DNA of 64,000 nucleotides from RH-AL1 sp050013235 (GTDB lineage Bacteria; Pseudomonadota; Alphaproteobacteria; Rhizobiales; Beijerinckiaceae). The translations under genes and the position numbers were made by a program. The notes beneath the pieces were generated by a model. It was not told the DNA's origin. It was given only the letters and a program-made list of their open reading frames with translations, and ran no database searches. The stretch is from NCBI GenBank assembly GCA_050013235.1, contig JBEKFQ010000002.1, positions 1 to 64,000 of the forward strand. The letters run 5' to 3'. Of the stretch, positions 61,307 to 64,000 are shown piece by piece. Within the stretch, counting starts at the first letter, position 1. The number at the start of each line of letters is the position of its first letter.

Positions 61307-62395
61307 TCACGCGCCGTGAAACACTTGGGTCGTATGGCCCATCTTTCGGCCGGGCCGGGCGTCCATCTTGCCGTAGAGGGTTAAGCTGACGCCGTTCGTG
61401 GCCAAAATATCGCGCCATCCGAGAACATCGTCGCCGATGAGGTTCCGCATTTCGACTCGCGTGCCGTGGCGGGTGGTTTGGCCCAGGGGCCAGCCGCAAA
61501 TCGCGCGGACATGCTGCTCGAATTGCGAGGTCACGGCGCCATCCAGGGTCCAATGGCCTGAATTATGGACCCGTGGCGCGATTTCGTTGACGCGGATGAC
61601 CTCTTCGCCTTGCTCGATGGTCAAGAACAGCTCGACGGCCAGAACGCCGGCATAATCCAAGGCATCGGCAATGGATTTGGCAATCGCCACAGCGCGTCCG
61701 GCCGTCTCCGGAGCGATGGCGGCCGGCGCGACGGTGCGATCGAGAATATGGTGCTCATGATGATTCTCGCAGACATCGTAGGCGGCGAAGGAGCCATCGA
61801 GTCCACGCGCGGCGACGACCGAAATTTCCTTGGTGAAGGGCACGACGCCCTCGAGAATCGCCGGCACGGCGCCAAGCGACCGGAAGGTGACGGCGAGGTC
61901 GGACCCTTCGCGAATCAGGGCCTGGCCTTTGCCATCATAGCCGAAACGCCGCGTCTTGAGGATGGACGGCCGGCCGAGTTGGGCCACGGCGCGGGCCAAG
62001 GCGCCTGCCGAATCGACCCCGATGAAGGGCGCGGTGAGAATGCCGAGCGATGTTATGAATTCTTTTTCGACCAGCCGGTCTTGGCTCGCCGCCAAGGCCG
62101 CGGCATCGGGGCGGACAGGCTTCAGCGCGGCCAGGACGCTCGCAGTGCGCGCGGGCACATTCTCGAATTCATACGTGACGACATCGACGGAGGCCGCGAA
62201 GGTCCGCAACGCCTGTTCGTCTTCATAGTCCGCGATCGTATGGGCGGTCGCGACATCGAACGCGGGACTTTCGGGGTCGGGCGAATAAATATGCGCCTTG
62301 AGACCGAGCTTGGCGGCGGCCATGGCAATCATGCGGCCGAGTTGTCCGCCGCCGAGGATGCCAATGGTTGCGCCGGGAGCGAGGGGCTCCATCAT
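61307..62395 (-). CDS. purK: 5-(carboxyamino)imidazole ribonucleotide synthase
   Basis: PurK carboxylates AIR to N5-CAIR with ATP and bicarbonate. The 362-residue ATP-grasp protein has TIGILGGGQLGRMIAMAAAKLG, VVTYEFENVP, LKTRRFGYDGKGQALI and ELFLTIEQGEEVIRVNEIAPRVHNSGHWT. Its ATG overlaps the purE stop as ATGA (62392-62395), so the two are coupled. Confidence 0.96.
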   Translation of the reverse strand: MMEPLAPGATIGILGGGQLGRMIAMAAAKLGLKAHIYSPDPESPAFDVATAHTIADYEDEQALRTFAASVDVVTYEFENVPARTASVLAALKPVRPDAAALAASQDRLVEKEFITSLGILTAPFIGVDSAGALARAVAQLGRPSILKTRRFGYDGKGQALIREGSDLAVTFRSLGAVPAILEGVVPFTKEISVVAARGLDGSFAAYDVCENHHEHHILDRTVAPAAIAPETAGRAVAIAKSIADALDYAGVLAVELFLTIEQGEEVIRVNEIAPRVHNSGHWTLDGAVTSQFEQHVRAICGWPLGQTTRHGTRVEMRNLIGDDVLGWRDILATNGVSLTLYGKMDARPGRKMGHTTQVFHGA

Positions 62396-62889
62396 CCTGC
62401 GCCACCTGGAACCAGGGCCACTTCCGCGGTGCGCGCCGAACGCCAGGCGGCGAGCCGCTCCGCAAGGGCCTTGTCGTGCAAGGCTAAAACCGAGGCCGCG
62501 AGCAAAGCGGCATTGATCGCGCCGGGCTTGCCAATGGCCAAGGTGCCGACCGGAACCCCCGCGGGCATTTGCACGATCGAGTAGAGCGAATCCTGGCCGT
62601 CGAGAACGTTGCCCGCGATGGGCACGCCGAAGACGGGCAGGGCGGTCAGGGCCGCCGTCATGCCGGGTAAATGCGCGGCGCCGCCGGCGCCCGCGATGAT
62701 AATGCTAAAACCCTTGGCTTTGGCGCTTTTGGCGAATTCGACCATCCGCTCGGGTGTGCGATGCGCCGAAATGATCAAGGCTTCGAAGCCAATGCCAAGG
62801 GTTTCGAGCGTTTCCGCGGCATGCGACATCACGGGCCAATCGGATTGGCTTCCCATGATAATGGCAATTGGTGTGGGCGAAGACGGCAC
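62392..62889 (-). CDS. purE: N5-CAIR mutase
   Basis: PurE rearranges N5-CAIR to CAIR in purine synthesis. The 165-residue protein has IAIIMGSQSDWPVM, ISAHRTPERM, IIAGAGGAAHLPGMTAALT and SLYSIVQMPAGVPVGTLAIG. GTG at 62889 gives VPSSPTPIAIIMGSQSDW, the family length; an ATG at 62967 would add 26 unrelated residues. Confidence 0.95.
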   Translation of the reverse strand: MPSSPTPIAIIMGSQSDWPVMSHAAETLETLGIGFEALIISAHRTPERMVEFAKSAKAKGFSIIIAGAGGAAHLPGMTAALTALPVFGVPIAGNVLDGQDSLYSIVQMPAGVPVGTLAIGKPGAINAALLAASVLALHDKALAERLAAWRSARTAEVALVPGGAG

Positions 62890-62995
62890 GGTCGTTAGAT
62901 TCCACAGGTGATCAGGCGGCTTAAACGAAGGGAGTCGCGCCTGCAAGCAGGACGCGCCCCCGGCCATGCATTTGGTAGGGAAAGCAGGCCGGTTG

Positions 62996-63223
62996 TTAAG
63001 CGCTAATATCCGGCGTGAGCTGATCGCCGAGGAAAGTCATGCGGTCACGCAAGACCAGTTTTCGCTTTTTGAGACGTTGGATTTGAATGCGGTCCATGCC
63101 GCCGAGGTGCAAGAGAGCTTCGATCGCGGCATCGAGGTCGCGGTGCTCCTGGCGCAATTGTTCGAGTTCGGCGCGCCAGGCCTTGCGCTCTTCCTCGGTC
63201 GGTTCGTTGTCCATATCAGTCAT
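62996..63223 (-). CDS. YdcH/DUF465 family protein
   Basis: This 75-residue, highly charged, helical protein has EERKAWRAELEQLRQEHRDLDAAIEALL and DRIQIQRLKKRKLVLRDRMTFLGDQL, the DUF465 helical hairpin. ATG at 63223 is chosen over an upstream start that adds 21 basic residues. The function is not established. A second member lies at 63620, on the opposite strand. Confidence 0.85.
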   Translation of the reverse strand: MTDMDNEPTEEERKAWRAELEQLRQEHRDLDAAIEALLHLGGMDRIQIQRLKKRKLVLRDRMTFLGDQLTPDISA

Positions 63224-63619
63224 GGTCCCGCCCCGTTCGCCTGTGGAAAAAGGGGATAAGAGCGCCTTTCTGCTGGGTGAGACCATCCAGGAGGAAAGCG
63301 TTCTGTTTCGAAAAGTTGGAGCACCCTCCAGCGATGCTTATAGCAATCGTTTTCGGCTTTTTGGCAAGACGCGGCGCAAGGATTTCTCGATTTCCGGACC
63401 CGGCGCCCAAGGGGTTTTTAGAGCGCGCTTCCGTTAAGCGCCTTGCCACCAAACCAATAAGAAAACACTAAGCTTTTGAGAAAGTTAGGGTGCCTTTCAC
63501 CGGCCGAAAGTCTAACTTTATCAAAAATTCACCGCGCCAAAGCGCCTTAAAAAGATCACTTGCAGGATGTCACAGCTGTGTCACACTGGCTTTGTCCGTA
63601 ACTTCGAAAGGACGTCTGC
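63224..63619. other. Intergenic region between two divergent YdcH-like genes
   Basis: No gene is seen. A 39-bp imperfect palindrome lies at 63481-63519. TTGCAGG and a TGTCACACTGGC stretch near 63560-63590 could belong to the promoter of the downstream gene, but this is tentative. Confidence 0.4.
63481..63519. repeat. Imperfect palindrome AAAGTTAG...CTAACTTT
   Basis: AAAGTTAG at 63481-63488 pairs with CTAACTTT at 63512-63519, and CTTTC with GAAAG inside. AAGTTAGAGTGC-like words also occur in elements A and F, so it may be a fragment of that family. Confidence 0.45.
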
Positions 63620-63802
63620 ATGTCAATGCAAAACCATCTCAACGAGTTGGAACGGCGCCATAGCGCACTTAATCGTGAAATTGAAAAAGAGCTTGTTCAT
63701 CCGAGTTCAGACGAGGTCAAAGTCGCCGAGTTGAAGCGCAAAAAGTTGCTTCTGAAGGATGAGATTACAAAATTGCGATGTAATCCCAAGACGTTACATT
63801 AG
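63620..63802 (+). CDS. YdcH/DUF465 family small protein
   Basis: The 60-residue helical protein MSMQNHLNELERRHSALNRE continues with EVKVAELKRKKLLLKDEITKL, matching the DUF465 helical hairpin. GAAAGGACG lies upstream of the ATG. Its TAG stop is the first three bases of a dispersed palindromic element. The function is unknown. Confidence 0.82.
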   Translation: MSMQNHLNELERRHSALNREIEKELVHPSSDEVKVAELKRKKLLLKDEITKLRCNPKTLH

Positions 63803-63935
63803 AGCATCTCGGACAAAAGTCATAGACTTTTGTGATTGAGAAGATGCTTTCCCCTTTTACAACTTTCGCCTCTTATGAAGAGAGCGGTCTTTTATTGCTT
63901 GGGTGGTGTCACCCGAGTGATGAGCGTTTGAGCTT
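63800..63935 (+). repeat. Copy J of the TAGAGC-type palindromic element
   Basis: Starts TAGAGCATCTCGGACAAAAG, has GACTTTTGTGATTGAGAAGA and TGCTTTCC, then GAGAGCGGTCTTTTATTG and a CTTGGGTGG / CACCCGAGTGATGAGCG hairpin. It is about 135 bp with extra sequence between the two halves. The first three bases are the stop codon of the DUF465 gene. Confidence 0.65.
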
Positions 63936-64000
63936 AGGCTTGGAAAGGCGAAAGGGCTTTTGGAGAGTCCGGCCCAGATCCTTCCGGTCGTAAAAACACC

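Noticed and set aside
1..64000. CRISPR array, prophage or integron structure
   Set aside because: No regularly spaced identical repeats with unique spacers, no phage structural genes, and no integrase or attC-like arrays were seen. The repeats found are dispersed palindromes.

Overview
The window looks like chromosomal DNA of a GC-rich alphaproteobacterium of the Rhizobiales (Hyphomicrobiales), probably Beijerinckiaceae or a close relative. The order rests on an Irr-type Fur regulator divergent from fabA-fabB-fabI, aerobic cobalamin genes (cobG, cobN) behind a B12 riboswitch, the ribF / cheY / HAD trio, rplU-rpmA followed by a GNAT gene, and intergenic palindromes of a rhizobial style. The family is inference only. 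Most genes are core housekeeping genes. The only mobile-element trace is the tail of an IS5-family transposase at the left edge.

Layout. 1-3000: transposase remnant, gluQRS, a periplasmic DUF6134 protein and cheW. 3000-12830: a cobalamin block. A cobalamin riboswitch precedes cobW-cobN-cobG-cobJ on the minus strand. cobK lies on the plus strand, head-to-head with cobL-cobE-cobM. Neighbouring same-strand genes overlap by a few bases (ATGA or TGATG), which suggests tight translational coupling. 12990-14905: methionine-salvage genes mtnB-mtnD-mtnC. 15000-25000: the accessory part. It holds a cation/proton antiporter, a flavin-containing monooxygenase, a HisC-like aminotransferase, a second flavin oxidoreductase, an AraC-type regulator and a periplasmic PQQ-type beta-propeller dehydrogenase with an unusual active-site motif, separated by AT-rich gaps. 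25200-36100: tRNA-Arg(UCG), tex, rpsA, an Hsp70-like gene, sppA, ihfB, lapA, trpF and trpB. 36100-44700: metY, ribF, a CheY, a HAD phosphatase, an omega-aminotransferase, metK, trmB and a YgjP-like metallopeptidase. 45000-50500: hpf, ptsN, a SAM methyltransferase, glk and pheS (without pheT). 50600-64000: two 2-hydroxyacid dehydrogenases, a tandem Inh-domain protein, fabI/fabB/fabA with irr, an SH3 protein, a GNAT protein, rpmA, rplU, a TPR lipoprotein, rpsU, purK, purE and two YdcH/DUF465 proteins.

Two signals stand out. First, a family of intergenic palindromic elements (about 23-135 bp) begins with TAGAGC-like ends and often contains a CTTGGGTGG...CCACCCAAG-type hairpin. Eight genes take their TAG stop codon from the first three bases of such an element, and twice a single element supplies the stops of two convergent genes. 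Second, three genes show single-base frameshifts at short runs: both flavin enzymes of the accessory cluster and the SAM methyltransferase. In each case one base restores a convincing full-length protein, so either the assembly has indel errors or the genes are newly broken. The flavin/aminotransferase/antiporter/AraC locus is the best candidate for an undescribed small pathway.
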